Under the pieces are notes generated by a model. The model made no database searches and had not been told where the DNA came from. It was given only the letters and a program-made list of their open reading frames with translations. 64,000 nt of DNA from contig DXGQ01000013.1 of the NCBI GenBank assembly GCA_019113845.1, forward strand, positions 1 through 64,000, written 5' to 3'. Position 1 is the first letter of the stretch, and each line of letters starts with the position of its first letter. The translations under genes and the position numbers were made by a program. Below are positions 32,669 to 41,183 of the stretch, piece by piece. The stretch comes from Candidatus Anaerobutyricum avicola (GTDB taxonomy: Bacteria > Bacillota > Clostridia > Lachnospirales > Lachnospiraceae).

Positions 32669-34609
32669 CTATTTTTTATTGGTTTTCTTTTTTGTATATG
32701 GAGTAAATGCGTGGCCGCTGCCTTTATAGAAACGGCTGAACATCTCATAATATTCCAGTCTCAGCACCTGAATGCCCACGATCAGTCCTTCGAATCCGCA
32801 GACAAAGAGGTTGCCGAAGATGACGCCAAGCCAGTTCGGGTTGCCGCTCTCCGCTCCTGTCAGCTGCAGCACCACTTCCATGATGGCGGCATGGCTGACG
32901 GCGAAGGCTCCGATACGGATAAAAGATATCGTGTTGGAAAAATAGCTGAGCAATGTCTCAAACATCTCAAAAAATCCTTCCACGAGAAACATCGCCTTGC
33001 TCTCTTCCATCTTTCCGCTCTGGTGACGGATGAGACGGGTCAGCGGCTCCCTAAACAAAATGAGCAGCAGCGGGACACCGAACATCACCGCCATGACAAC
33101 GCCTGCCGGAAGCGGGTTGCCGGTTAAAAATAATACAATAGTGACCACAACCGCCGCGTAAAAGACAAGCCCGGCCACCCCGTTGGCGTCAAACCAGGCG
33201 CCGCCGATATCTTTGTCTCTGAGCGCGTTGATAATGTGAAGCACCATGGCCACGATGATCAAAAACATACCGAACGCCACCGCCACCACAAACACGGTGT
33301 TGAGCTTGCCGAGGAACGGCAGGGTGGTCATGTGGTCGATGGGCCGTATCCACAGGGGCTCTATCACATTTTCAAATCCGAAAATACTTCCGAACACAAA
33401 CCCGAAGATCGTGGAGAACACACCGGCCGTGGCGATGATCCCCGCCAGCGGCGCCCGCTTAAAGTGATAGATGAGCGCTCCTCCGATCAACAAAAGAAGG
33501 CCCTGTCCCACATCGCCGAACATGATGCCGAAGATGAGGGAATACGTGATACCCACAAACAGCGTCGGGTCCAGTTCATTGTGCGCCGGCAGCCCGTACA
33601 TTTGCACGAACATCTCAAACGGTTTGAACAGTTTCGGATTCTCCAGCTTGGTCGGAGGCTCTCCAAAGTAGGCGTCGTGGTCGTCTTCCACCACAACGAA
33701 AACCTTGTCGTCGTCCTGAATCTCTTTGACAAACTTCTCCACATCGTCTTCCGCCATCCAGCCGCAGAGGATGTAATAATCTTCCTTATTATCCTCCATC
33801 CGGGCTGCCAGCTTGCGGACGTCAAAGTTGTTGGAGAGTTCCTCAAGACGGTCTCTCGCTGCCACCAGCTGCGGCGCTTTCCCCTGAAGCATCTCACCGG
33901 CCTGTCTGTCCAGGTCAGCAAGCTCCCTCTCAATCTTCGCATTTTCCCTGTCCAGAGCACGGTATGCCTGTTCCGGCGTTCCCTCAAACTCATCTTTTAA
34001 CTCAATCTTCTCAAAATGCAAAGAACGGAATACCGCGTCCACCTTCTGCGTCTCTGCCGGCGCCACAAAATACGCGCCGTACACGTAACTTTCGTCCCTC
34101 TGCCCTTCCACGAAGATCGCGCCCAGATCATCCATCAGGTATTTTTGCATTTTCTGATAATATTCCACCGCGATACGTCCAAAACGGTACACGATATATT
34201 TGTAATGGAGTACCTTGTGCAGGTCACAGTCCATCGGGCGAAACGGAGCAATCACATGCTGTCTGGCACGGATCTCCTCACTCTGCTTTTTAATTTTCTC
34301 CTTCTGTTCCTGCAGAGACTGGTAATCCTCATTCGCCTGCCGCACCACCTCAAACATATCGTCAAGCCCCATGGAAGTGTCCGGCTCCACATTTTCCACA
34401 TCCGGCAGATAACCGACAAACTCTTCCGCCTTTTTTAAAACGTCCCGGTAAGGATTGATCTCCACAAAGGGCCTTAAGTTGTCCACGGTCTTAAGCTCGG
34501 ACAAAGCCGATTCCAGCTGTATCTCATACCGGGAGAGATACAGGTTCGTCACCCGGTCGATATCATTCCGGGGGCCGGATATGTTTACAAACTTCATCTT
34601 TACAATCAT
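32669..34609 (-). CDS. atpI: V-type ATP synthase subunit I
   Basis: A 646-residue stator protein that carries the two ion half-channels. The N-terminal 330 residues form the cytosolic, coiled-coil-rich collar (EQKEKIKKQSEEIRARQ; DRENAKIERELADLDRQ). The membrane half starts around 350 with ELDPTLFVGITYSLIFGIMFGDVGQG, a family signature, and has about seven to eight helices including RIGAFAVSHAAIMEVVLQL. Its start overlaps the end of subunit C by 4 bp, and subunit K follows after 13 bp. Confidence 0.95.
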   Translation of the reverse strand: MIVKMKFVNISGPRNDIDRVTNLYLSRYEIQLESALSELKTVDNLRPFVEINPYRDVLKKAEEFVGYLPDVENVEPDTSMGLDDMFEVVRQANEDYQSLQEQKEKIKKQSEEIRARQHVIAPFRPMDCDLHKVLHYKYIVYRFGRIAVEYYQKMQKYLMDDLGAIFVEGQRDESYVYGAYFVAPAETQKVDAVFRSLHFEKIELKDEFEGTPEQAYRALDRENAKIERELADLDRQAGEMLQGKAPQLVAARDRLEELSNNFDVRKLAARMEDNKEDYYILCGWMAEDDVEKFVKEIQDDDKVFVVVEDDHDAYFGEPPTKLENPKLFKPFEMFVQMYGLPAHNELDPTLFVGITYSLIFGIMFGDVGQGLLLLIGGALIYHFKRAPLAGIIATAGVFSTIFGFVFGSIFGFENVIEPLWIRPIDHMTTLPFLGKLNTVFVVAVAFGMFLIIVAMVLHIINALRDKDIGGAWFDANGVAGLVFYAAVVVTIVLFLTGNPLPAGVVMAVMFGVPLLLILFREPLTRLIRHQSGKMEESKAMFLVEGFFEMFETLLSYFSNTISFIRIGAFAVSHAAIMEVVLQLTGAESGNPNWLGVIFGNLFVCGFEGLIVGIQVLRLEYYEMFSRFYKGSGHAFTPYTKKKTNKK

Positions 34610-35652
34610 TGTATTTTACCTCCAACGTATGCCAGCGTCTCGCCTGGAGTCAGACTGTATCGTACGCATTCCATTGCAGTCGTCAGCTTTTTAATCTCTT
34701 CCTCTTTCAGAAAAAGATAGGTATTTACCACGGCGATGGAGTACGGATTTCTCCGCCGGTCCACCGTGTACAGATAATGCAGGCAGTCCGCATACATCTG
34801 CTCAATGGTCAGGTTCTGGTGAAAATTATAATGGCGGGCGTAGGTCGTCCGGTCCACCACCGCCTGAAACTCTGTCAGTCCCGGCGCCTCCACCATCTCC
34901 TTGACCATCTCCGTGGACAGCTTATAGTGGATGGGGATCAGCAGCAGATAGATATCCGCCGGCTTCATGTTATAATACTTCTTCGCCCGGTAGATCCACT
35001 GCATGTTGAGCATATCTATCTTAGAACCGCAGTCCCGCATGAAAAGCTCCAGCTCATCCTTCTTCAGCACTTTTTTCTGTTCCTTCCATATAGAAGTAAA
35101 GTAGTAAAGATTCAGAGTGAGGTCATAATCATAGAGCGTCACATTCTGGGAATCCCGAAGCTTACGCAGCGGTTCATAGTACTCTGTTCCTTTGAGATTC
35201 TCCACCAGCTCATCGGTCGTCCGGGATGTGATGAGCTTCTCGATGGATACCTGCGAGTACCGGTCAAAAAACGGCTGCTTGTACCCCAGATCAAAGGGCT
35301 GTTTGTAATGATTGATGACAATCCGGAAACAATAATTGATCAGATCGATCTCATAGGACTTCATCACCAGCTTCATAAACCGCCGCTGCTTCTGCCCGCA
35401 GAACCGGTAAAGCTTCGTGTAATCGTGATACAGGGACTGCACCAGCACTTTTTCGATGTTTCCCCTGTGTATCTGTTCCTCCGAAAGCGTCTCCAGCACA
35501 TCCACATAGGCTGTATTTTTCTTTAAATATTCTACGATCTCCGGCACGCTCCCAAGACCCGCGATCTTTTCAAACTGCCCGGGAGTGAGCAGCTTTCCCT
35601 CCATCGCCCGCACCTTGGTCACGATACCGCTGTATGCAAGTAAATTCCCCAT
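34606..35652 (-). CDS. atpC: V-type ATP synthase subunit C
   Basis: A 348-residue funnel-shaped subunit (V-ATPase subunit d/AC39 family) that joins the rotor shaft to the membrane ring. It has the typical repetitive helical pattern with conserved aromatic patches: LLAYSGIVTKVRAMEGKLL at the start, SLYHDYTKLYRFCGQK and SYEIDLINYCFRI in the middle and IQ at the end. It overlaps subunit I by 4 bp and follows the H/G subunit with a 3-bp gap. Confidence 0.94.
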   Translation of the reverse strand: MGNLLAYSGIVTKVRAMEGKLLTPGQFEKIAGLGSVPEIVEYLKKNTAYVDVLETLSEEQIHRGNIEKVLVQSLYHDYTKLYRFCGQKQRRFMKLVMKSYEIDLINYCFRIVINHYKQPFDLGYKQPFFDRYSQVSIEKLITSRTTDELVENLKGTEYYEPLRKLRDSQNVTLYDYDLTLNLYYFTSIWKEQKKVLKKDELELFMRDCGSKIDMLNMQWIYRAKKYYNMKPADIYLLLIPIHYKLSTEMVKEMVEAPGLTEFQAVVDRTTYARHYNFHQNLTIEQMYADCLHYLYTVDRRRNPYSIAVVNTYLFLKEEEIKKLTTAMECVRYSLTPGETLAYVGGKIQ

Positions 35653-35655
35653 AGG

Positions 35656-35967
35656 CTACACCTCAGTGATCCGTTTTAAAATATTCCTGGCATACTCCGT
35701 ATGTCTCTGCTCATATTCTTTTCGAAGCAGCTCAACTTCCATGCCGCCGGTACCGCTCTGTCCTTCCACCAACTTCGAAGTCTCTTCTTTCACCTTGTTC
35801 TGGATCGTCTGAATCCGCGCCTGTGTCTTTTCCTCCAGTTCCGCGTCAAACTTCCTGCGCTTCTCGTCATATTCCTGGTCTAACACTGCCTTCTGCTCCT
35901 CGGCATGTTCCACAATGGAAGAAGCAGTCTCCTCAATCTCTGTCAGTCTGTTGATAATTGAGTCCAT
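35656..35967 (-). CDS. V-type ATP synthase subunit H/G (peripheral stalk)
   Basis: A 103-residue, almost completely helical protein (ETASSIVEHAEEQKAVLDQE, DAELEEKTQARIQTIQNKV) that would pair with subunit E as the peripheral stalk. It is the first gene of the operon. The start at 35967 (MDSIINRLTE) is preferred over the ATG at 36009 because AGGAGGGT lies about 5 bases upstream. Confidence 0.88.
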   Translation of the reverse strand: MDSIINRLTEIEETASSIVEHAEEQKAVLDQEYDEKRRKFDAELEEKTQARIQTIQNKVKEETSKLVEGQSGTGGMEVELLRKEYEQRHTEYARNILKRITEV

Positions 35968-36121
35968 AGCAACCCTCCTGTTTATGACAATATTTTGCAT
36001 GTTCGCCATTTATTCTATTCACATCACAGAGCAGAACACACTCTTTAAACATGTTCTGTCCTGCTGCGGAATCTTTCTCTGCCGGAACTCTTCCCTCGTA
36101 TTCTTTTCCATATAAAATAGA

Positions 36122-36155
36122 AAAAACCTCATGCCCGAGAACAGACATAAGGCAA
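36122..36155 (-). terminator. Possible attenuator in the V-ATPase leader
   Basis: On the minus strand, GCCTTATG and CATGAGG form a 7-bp stem with one G-U pair around a 12-base loop, followed by TTTTTTC. It lies between the operon promoter (36197-36225) and the first start codon (35967). A terminator in the leader would reduce expression of the whole operon. The stem is modest. A-tracts on the plus side make it partly bidirectional. Confidence 0.4.
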
Positions 36156-36196
36156 AAATAACCAAATTCAGGCAGGCAAATCTTCCGATCTTCGTT

Positions 36197-36225
36197 AGTA
36201 TAGCACAATTTATGGGAAATCACAA
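36197..36225 (-). promoter_or_regulatory. V-ATPase operon promoter
   Basis: Minus strand: -35 TTGTGA (36225-36220), 17 bp, -10 TATACT (36202-36197). It lies 230 bp upstream of the first gene. The rest of the 36010-36347 gap holds the leader hairpin and the divergent toxin-antitoxin promoter. Confidence 0.6.
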
Positions 36226-36267
36226 CAACAGAGTTCCAGTGAGAGAATATATTTCCAGCGATTCCCG

Positions 36268-36319
36268 TTGATTTTTTCGCTCGTTCTACGTATAATAAAA
36301 GTAGGAAAATCCCTACTTT
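36268..36319 (+). promoter_or_regulatory. Toxin-antitoxin promoter with palindromic operator
   Basis: -35 TTGATT (36268-36273), 17 bp, -10 TATAAT (36291-36296). An inverted repeat AAAGTAGG (36298-36305) / CCTACTTT (36312-36319), spaced by 6 bp, starts 2 bases after the -10 box. Autorepression by the AbrB-type antitoxin encoded next would be typical. Confidence 0.7.
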
Positions 36320-36347
36320 CCATATTTCAGAAAGGTGGTGCAAAGTC

Positions 36348-36623
36348 ATGTTAGCAAATGCGTTTGTGGACAATGCCAAAGTCATGGCAAAAGGGCAAAT
36401 CACAATCCCGAAGGATGTCCGTGATGTGCTTGGTGTGTCAAATGGTGATCGGGTCACTTTTATCGTTGAGGGAAACACTGTCCGCATTGTCAATTCTGCT
36501 GTGTATGCCATGCAGGTGCTTCAGCAGGAAATGGTCGGAGAAGCAGAACGCACCGGCCTGACCTCGGAAGATGATGTTATGGCGCTCGTCAATGAATTGA
36601 GAAATGAGGACGAAAAGGCATGA
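36348..36623 (+). CDS. AbrB/SpoVT-type antitoxin
   Basis: A 91-residue protein with an N-terminal swapped-hairpin DNA-binding domain: VMAKGQITIPKDVRDVLGVSNGDRVTFIVEGNTVRIVNS (about 12-50) is the classic SpoVT-AbrB pattern. The C-terminal 40 residues are acidic and helical (LTSEDDVMALVNELRNEDEKA) and would bind the toxin. The stop overlaps the start of the PIN gene as ATGA. It is the antitoxin and probably the repressor of the pair. Confidence 0.92.
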   Translation: MLANAFVDNAKVMAKGQITIPKDVRDVLGVSNGDRVTFIVEGNTVRIVNSAVYAMQVLQQEMVGEAERTGLTSEDDVMALVNELRNEDEKA

Positions 36624-37021
36624 GAGTTCTGATTGATACCAATGTCCTCATTTCTGCCGCACTGAGTGCAAACGGTACGCCTTATCAGGCGTATGTAAAA
36701 GCGGCCTCTTACCCAAATCACGGTTTGATCTGTGAACAGAATGTGGATGAAATGAATCGGATATTCAACAAGAAATTCCCGAGTCGGCTGGCGGCGCTGG
36801 ACAAATTTCTTTCCGTTGCGCTGCTTACCTTGGAACTGGTTCCCATTCCGACAGAGGAAGATATGACCGAAACACAAATCAGAGATATCAACGACCGCCC
36901 TATTTTGCGGGCAGCCATTGAAGCGAAAGCTGATGTGCTGCTGACCGGTGATAAGGATTTTTTAGAGTCCGGCGTAAAAAATCCGGCGATTATGACACCG
37001 GCAGAGTTTTTGAATACCTGA
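36620..37021 (+). CDS. PIN-domain toxin ribonuclease
   Basis: A 133-residue PIN-fold protein of the putative toxin-antitoxin PIN family. The acidic residues that hold Mg are visible: VLIDTNVLISA (D6), CEQNVDEMNRIF (E), IRDINDRPILRAAIEAKADVLLTGDKDFL (two Asp). PIN toxins cut tRNA, rRNA or mRNA; the target is unknown. The gene is intact and coupled to the antitoxin gene. Its 3' end overlaps a decayed recombinase on the other strand. Confidence 0.9.
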   Translation: MRVLIDTNVLISAALSANGTPYQAYVKAASYPNHGLICEQNVDEMNRIFNKKFPSRLAALDKFLSVALLTLELVPIPTEEDMTETQIRDINDRPILRAAIEAKADVLLTGDKDFLESGVKNPAIMTPAEFLNT

Positions 37022-37425
37022 CTGACATAAGGACAGCGGGGATTTCAACCTTTGTCTCGGACAGCAGCTTGGAAATTTGATAGGGATCATAGTTCTCCAT
37101 CATCAGGGAAAAGATACGGCGTACCACTTCGGCGGCTTCCTCATCCACAAACCGGTGTTCCCTCTTTTCGTCCCACAGATAGCCATAAATGACAGTGTCA
37201 GTCAAGTGCTTGCCACTCATGCCTTTGGACCTGAACACGGGGCGGATTTTCCGACTAGTGTCGCGGGCGTAAAACTCGTTCATGATGTTGCGGAACGTGG
37301 TAAAATCGTCGTCGACTTTCAGATAATCGTGCCCCAGGCGGTTCATGTCTTTAATTACAATCGCCCTGTAACTCATCATCGCGGCTCAAACGCTCGTACA
37401 GTGGGGTAATTTTCTCTTTTTTCAT
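36990..37425 (-). pseudogene. Broken large serine recombinase
   Basis: Homology starts at an ATG at 37425 (MKKEKITPLYERLSRDDELQG, the usual N-terminus of Lachnospiraceae site-specific recombinases) with a good AGGAGG upstream. After 21 codons the frame changes to VIKDMNRLGHDYLKVDDDFTTF and continues through YARDTSRKIRPVFRSKGMSGKHLTDTVIYGYLWDEKREHR and VDEEAAEVVRRIF. Two internal deletions and the loss of everything after KVEIPAV (about two thirds of the 500-residue protein) leave no activity. The match ends almost exactly where the toxin gene ends, so it marks an old insertion boundary. Confidence 0.85.
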
Positions 37426-37491
37426 GGCTGTACCTCCTGAAATGAAAATGCTTTAAGTGACTGCTTCACTAACCATGACAAAAAACCTTGA

Positions 37492-37614
37492 TTAAGAAGT
37501 CACTTGGAGCATACATTTCCTATTGAAAAACAAAAGGCAAAAACTATCAGGCAAGCTAAGAAACTGCTGCAACGAAAGGGATTATTTCCATCTGATGAAC
37601 CATTAGCTTATTGA
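37492..37614 (+). pseudogene. Orphan C-terminal protein fragment
   Basis: An open frame of 40 codons on the plus strand, without a start codon, ends at a TGA at 37612. It reads like a real C-terminus (KAKTIRQAKKLLQRKGLF, then PSDEPLAY), is basic and helical, and is preceded by a stop. I cannot name the family. It lies in the 292-bp gap between the recombinase remnant and the S-subunit gene, so it may be a remnant of a displaced gene. Confidence 0.35.
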
Positions 37615-37717
37615 TCTGATTTTCTAACTCTATAACACTTCAAAAAGTTGCCTGCCCAAGACAGCTTATTGAAATGCGCCAGTTTTTGGCTCTCCTCTAC
37701 TTTCTTTCACACTAAGT

Positions 37718-38854
37718 CTATAATATTTCCGTTTCCAAAACAATATTATGACTTTTGATCATCTTCATAGTGTGCATTTTTTTCTCTATATACTGTACAA
37801 CAATTTTAACTATCTTTTTTTGAATTGCAGAAATCAGCGTATTCATATAATAATAATCCGGTTTATTTCCTTTCGTTGGCAACATAATATCCAATGCATC
37901 GGCATCCTTAGCATAAAAGTTATTCCCATAATCAAACTTTCCTGTATGCGCTACTTTATGAATTGCGGATGTTACAAAAATAGCAGCTTTCATCGGAAGA
38001 TTTTCTGTATGTACTACTGCTACATGGTCATCCGCTCCATATCTATAGTTGCGGTATTTTGCCGAACCAAACATATCAATTGTTATCGTATTTTTTTCAA
38101 AAACTTCAACATCATTATTTATATACGCTGACACTCCTTCGTTTTTTTCTCCTGCTGTAACGAAAGGAAGCTTTCCAGGTATACGATCATCTCCTTTCAG
38201 ACGTTTTCCTCGCGTTGATTTACCAAACAATTTTTCAAGATTATAGGAATTCCATACAACATATTTATAGTTTTCTATCGCTTGCTCTTCCTCATTAGAT
38301 AATGTATAATCATCAAGCTCATTCTTCTTTAGATAAGCGGCCAATTTTACTATGCTTTCTGCCTCTAACTCGGCAATAAAGTCTTCCATAAAATCAAAAT
38401 CAATTTGGCTATTTTTTGTAGGCAATTTAATTATTTGATTTTCAATAACATCAACGCTATAACTTGACGTTCCCCAAGAAAAAGAAGAAAAAGCTTTTAT
38501 AATTGCGGCTACAAAAAAGTGTGCATTAGCTTCATTAAATCGACCATCTTTACATTTCAGAATTTTAATTTTATCACCTGTAAAATAAGGTCGCTTTTGG
38601 TAAAAAACCGTTGCGGTATCTTGTCCAAATGATAAAGTATTTCCTTCATTTAAATATTGCTTCTCCTCATTAATAAAACCTTTACATCCATTATCATTAC
38701 TGATTCGAACAATATAAGGATATTTCCCACATTCGAGAATTGTCACTTTATTTGCATCAAATTTTTTCTTGTATGGATTTATTTCAAACAACTCTCCAAG
38801 TCTATATTCGCCCCACTTAACACTCTGTAACTTGCTGTTAAGTGAGGCATTCAT
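37718..38854 (-). CDS. Restriction-modification specificity subunit (BcgI B-like)
   Basis: A 378-residue HsdS-type DNA recognition subunit. It has two target-recognition halves of similar plan, starting at about 11 (VKWGEYRLGELFEINPYKKK) and about 195 (VVWNSYNLEKLFGKSTRGKRL), each closed by a helical spacer (MEDFIAELEAESIVKLAAYLKKN and TLISAIQKKIVKIVVQYIEKK). Its start overlaps the methylase gene by 4 bp. It should bind a bipartite site and direct both cutting and methylation. Base composition is clearly AT-rich against the flanking chromosome. Confidence 0.88.
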   Translation of the reverse strand: MNASLNSKLQSVKWGEYRLGELFEINPYKKKFDANKVTILECGKYPYIVRISNDNGCKGFINEEKQYLNEGNTLSFGQDTATVFYQKRPYFTGDKIKILKCKDGRFNEANAHFFVAAIIKAFSSFSWGTSSYSVDVIENQIIKLPTKNSQIDFDFMEDFIAELEAESIVKLAAYLKKNELDDYTLSNEEEQAIENYKYVVWNSYNLEKLFGKSTRGKRLKGDDRIPGKLPFVTAGEKNEGVSAYINNDVEVFEKNTITIDMFGSAKYRNYRYGADDHVAVVHTENLPMKAAIFVTSAIHKVAHTGKFDYGNNFYAKDADALDIMLPTKGNKPDYYYMNTLISAIQKKIVKIVVQYIEKKMHTMKMIKSHNIVLETEIL

Positions 38855-40893
38855 TTTCCCAAGCAGTTATCCTCTATATTTTGATTTTTAAGCAAACTTG
38901 TAATTTCCCAGGAAAGATAATCATTTATCGTTTTATTGAAATCTTTTAAAGTTGGTTTTATTTCAATCGGTGCAGACTGATTCCAGTCAGCTCCGTTTTC
39001 TGGGTCAATATATCCCTCATAATATTCTTTTTCAGTAAAAATGTTCAGCTTACTCTTACCAAAACGTACAAGATCAACAACCTCCTGATAACGTTCTTTT
39101 GCACAATCTATATCTTTTAGATTATTGCTTGCCTTTTTACGGTTTGTTCTCGCATATCCATCATTTGAAAAATCAATAAATTTTACAATATCATCTTTGT
39201 GATGTTCTTCTCCTACGCGAAATACATAAATATTTGTCTGAACACTTGATTTTCCCATAAACAAATCAACTGGCATTTTAATGCTTGCTAAAAGTGTACT
39301 ATGTTTTAAAATTTTTTTATTATACTCTATTGCTTTTCCACTACCAGCCGAATTCTGAATAATAATTGCAGCATATCCCTTATTCATCATTGAAAGCGCC
39401 TTTTCAACGAATATCATACCATTTCCTTGCGCTGAATACGGCGGATTTAACACAAAAGCATCTGCAGGAAATTGTTTATCTGTCTTCCCATATCCATAGG
39501 TTCCATTAAAATCTTTTAACGAATCTTTATTTAAAATATTTGAACTTCCATCACCCATCAAAATCATATTCAGTATTGCAAGCATATAAACGCTTGGCAA
39601 TATTTCAAGCCCAAGCAACTGATTAGCTTTGATTGCAGATGATTTTAATGCTAAGTCATCAGGCGATTTAATTTTTGCCTTAGCATCAATTAACATTTCA
39701 TTCATTGCCGCGACAAGTAAGCCAGCCGATCCTGTTGCAAAATCCCAAACGTAAGAATCTTTGTTCACTCTAGCCAATTTAACAAGTAGTGTTGCAACAT
39801 AAGATGGTGTTAAAACAACATCATTCAGCTTATCTTGAGAAAAGCCAAGCCAACTATACATTTCATTAAACAGTTTTCCCGCAAAATCAGTTGTTAACCC
39901 AATTTTATAGTAAATACCTAAATCATCAACAATCTTCGTAAATACACGTTTAAGCTGACTTTCTCCGTTTTCAGCCTTATTGATATTATCAGTTGTAAGT
40001 GTATTTTGTAAAGTTCTTACAATTAGCTCCTTTTTTTCTTCTGGTAAATTTTTCTCATCCAAAAATGCTTCTATTTTTCGTAAAATAATATCACCGTCGC
40101 GATTACCTTTTTCCATAGAAGATTTTAACTCTGACTTTTCAAGTGGTGCTACTCTATTTGGTACACCTAAAGTAGCAATAATTGCGGCTGCAACGAGATA
40201 GACACGATCACTTTCACTTAATCCTTTTTCACCCTGATAAATATCATTATTTAATCTAACAAGACTTGCATTTATTTCCCGTTCACGTTGTTCTTTTAAC
40301 TTTTCAATTTCATTCTGAGGTAATTGCAAATTTTTGATTTTTTTAATAAAATTATCAAAATTTTCTTTTTTAAGGAAAGACAAGTCAGTATAATCATCTA
40401 CTTTTTGCCCTATACCAAAGTTACTTTTAGAAACATAATATACACCAATGTTATAATTAATATTATCACTATCATCTTTAAATCCAGTCATACCAACAGC
40501 AATAATATCACTGTAACTTGTATAATGTAGCAATGCGTTAGCATAGTGAACTGCTCCATTTACAGCATATGAATTTATATTTTTAAAATCAGGTTTATTC
40601 TTTGATGTTCTATTTGCTACCTTACCATCACTATTTAATTTTACCAATTTGTCTTTATAACCTTTGTATTCAATCAAAACAGGATATTTGTTTAAATTTT
40701 TATCCTGTAATAAAAGTTTTACATCGGGTCTATTACCACCTGAACCACCATTTTTTGAATAATAATCATTCAAGGCGGAATCAATTTCCGTATTTAACGC
40801 CTCTTGTTCTAATTTATAATCTAATTTATATGATTTAAGCCAACCATTTGCCAAATCGGCAATATTAGGTTCAACTGATTGTACTTTGGCCAT
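38851..40893 (-). CDS. Fused endonuclease/N6-adenine methyltransferase (BcgI A-like)
   Basis: A 680-residue protein. The N-terminal 110 residues contain NRPDVKLLLQDK and YPVLIEYKGYKD, the D ... E-x-K of a PD-(D/E)XK nuclease. A helical linker is followed by an N6-adenine methylase: VWDFATGSAGLLVAAMNEM (SAM site, about 378-396) and VLNPPYSAQG (catalytic NPPY, about 486-495). Nuclease and methylase on one chain plus a separate specificity subunit and no HsdR is the plan of type IIB BcgI, which cuts on both sides of its site. It is strongly AT-rich and probably acquired. Confidence 0.85.
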   Translation of the reverse strand: MAKVQSVEPNIADLANGWLKSYKLDYKLEQEALNTEIDSALNDYYSKNGGSGGNRPDVKLLLQDKNLNKYPVLIEYKGYKDKLVKLNSDGKVANRTSKNKPDFKNINSYAVNGAVHYANALLHYTSYSDIIAVGMTGFKDDSDNINYNIGVYYVSKSNFGIGQKVDDYTDLSFLKKENFDNFIKKIKNLQLPQNEIEKLKEQREREINASLVRLNNDIYQGEKGLSESDRVYLVAAAIIATLGVPNRVAPLEKSELKSSMEKGNRDGDIILRKIEAFLDEKNLPEEKKELIVRTLQNTLTTDNINKAENGESQLKRVFTKIVDDLGIYYKIGLTTDFAGKLFNEMYSWLGFSQDKLNDVVLTPSYVATLLVKLARVNKDSYVWDFATGSAGLLVAAMNEMLIDAKAKIKSPDDLALKSSAIKANQLLGLEILPSVYMLAILNMILMGDGSSNILNKDSLKDFNGTYGYGKTDKQFPADAFVLNPPYSAQGNGMIFVEKALSMMNKGYAAIIIQNSAGSGKAIEYNKKILKHSTLLASIKMPVDLFMGKSSVQTNIYVFRVGEEHHKDDIVKFIDFSNDGYARTNRKKASNNLKDIDCAKERYQEVVDLVRFGKSKLNIFTEKEYYEGYIDPENGADWNQSAPIEIKPTLKDFNKTINDYLSWEITSLLKNQNIEDNCLGK

Positions 40894-41062
40894 TTTTTCT
40901 CCTTAATAAATCCATTTTTCTGTTTTGTAAATTGAATTTCCAAAAAAAGATAATATTGTTTTTTTCCATATTCCGCAAAACTATCCCATTTATTTTTTAC
41001 CAACAATTACTATTATAAACATAAACTATATTTTCTTTTATAAATAAAACGTATAGCTTTGT

Positions 41063-41110
41063 TTAAAATAAAAAGAAAATGGTGTAACCTTATCTTTTAG
41101 GCTACACCAT
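41063..41110 (-). terminator. Intrinsic terminator of proS
   Basis: On the minus strand ATGGTGTAGCC and GGTTACACCAT form an 11-bp stem with one G-U pair, followed by TTTTCTTTTTATTTT. It is a clear terminator, about 75 bp after the proS stop codon. The remaining 40894-41183 gap is AT-rich and shows no gene. Confidence 0.8.
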
Positions 41111-41183
41111 AATTTTCTAAATACTTATTTGCTAGCATATAATAAAAATTTTATCTAAAATATCATATATATTTCGCGTGTAT

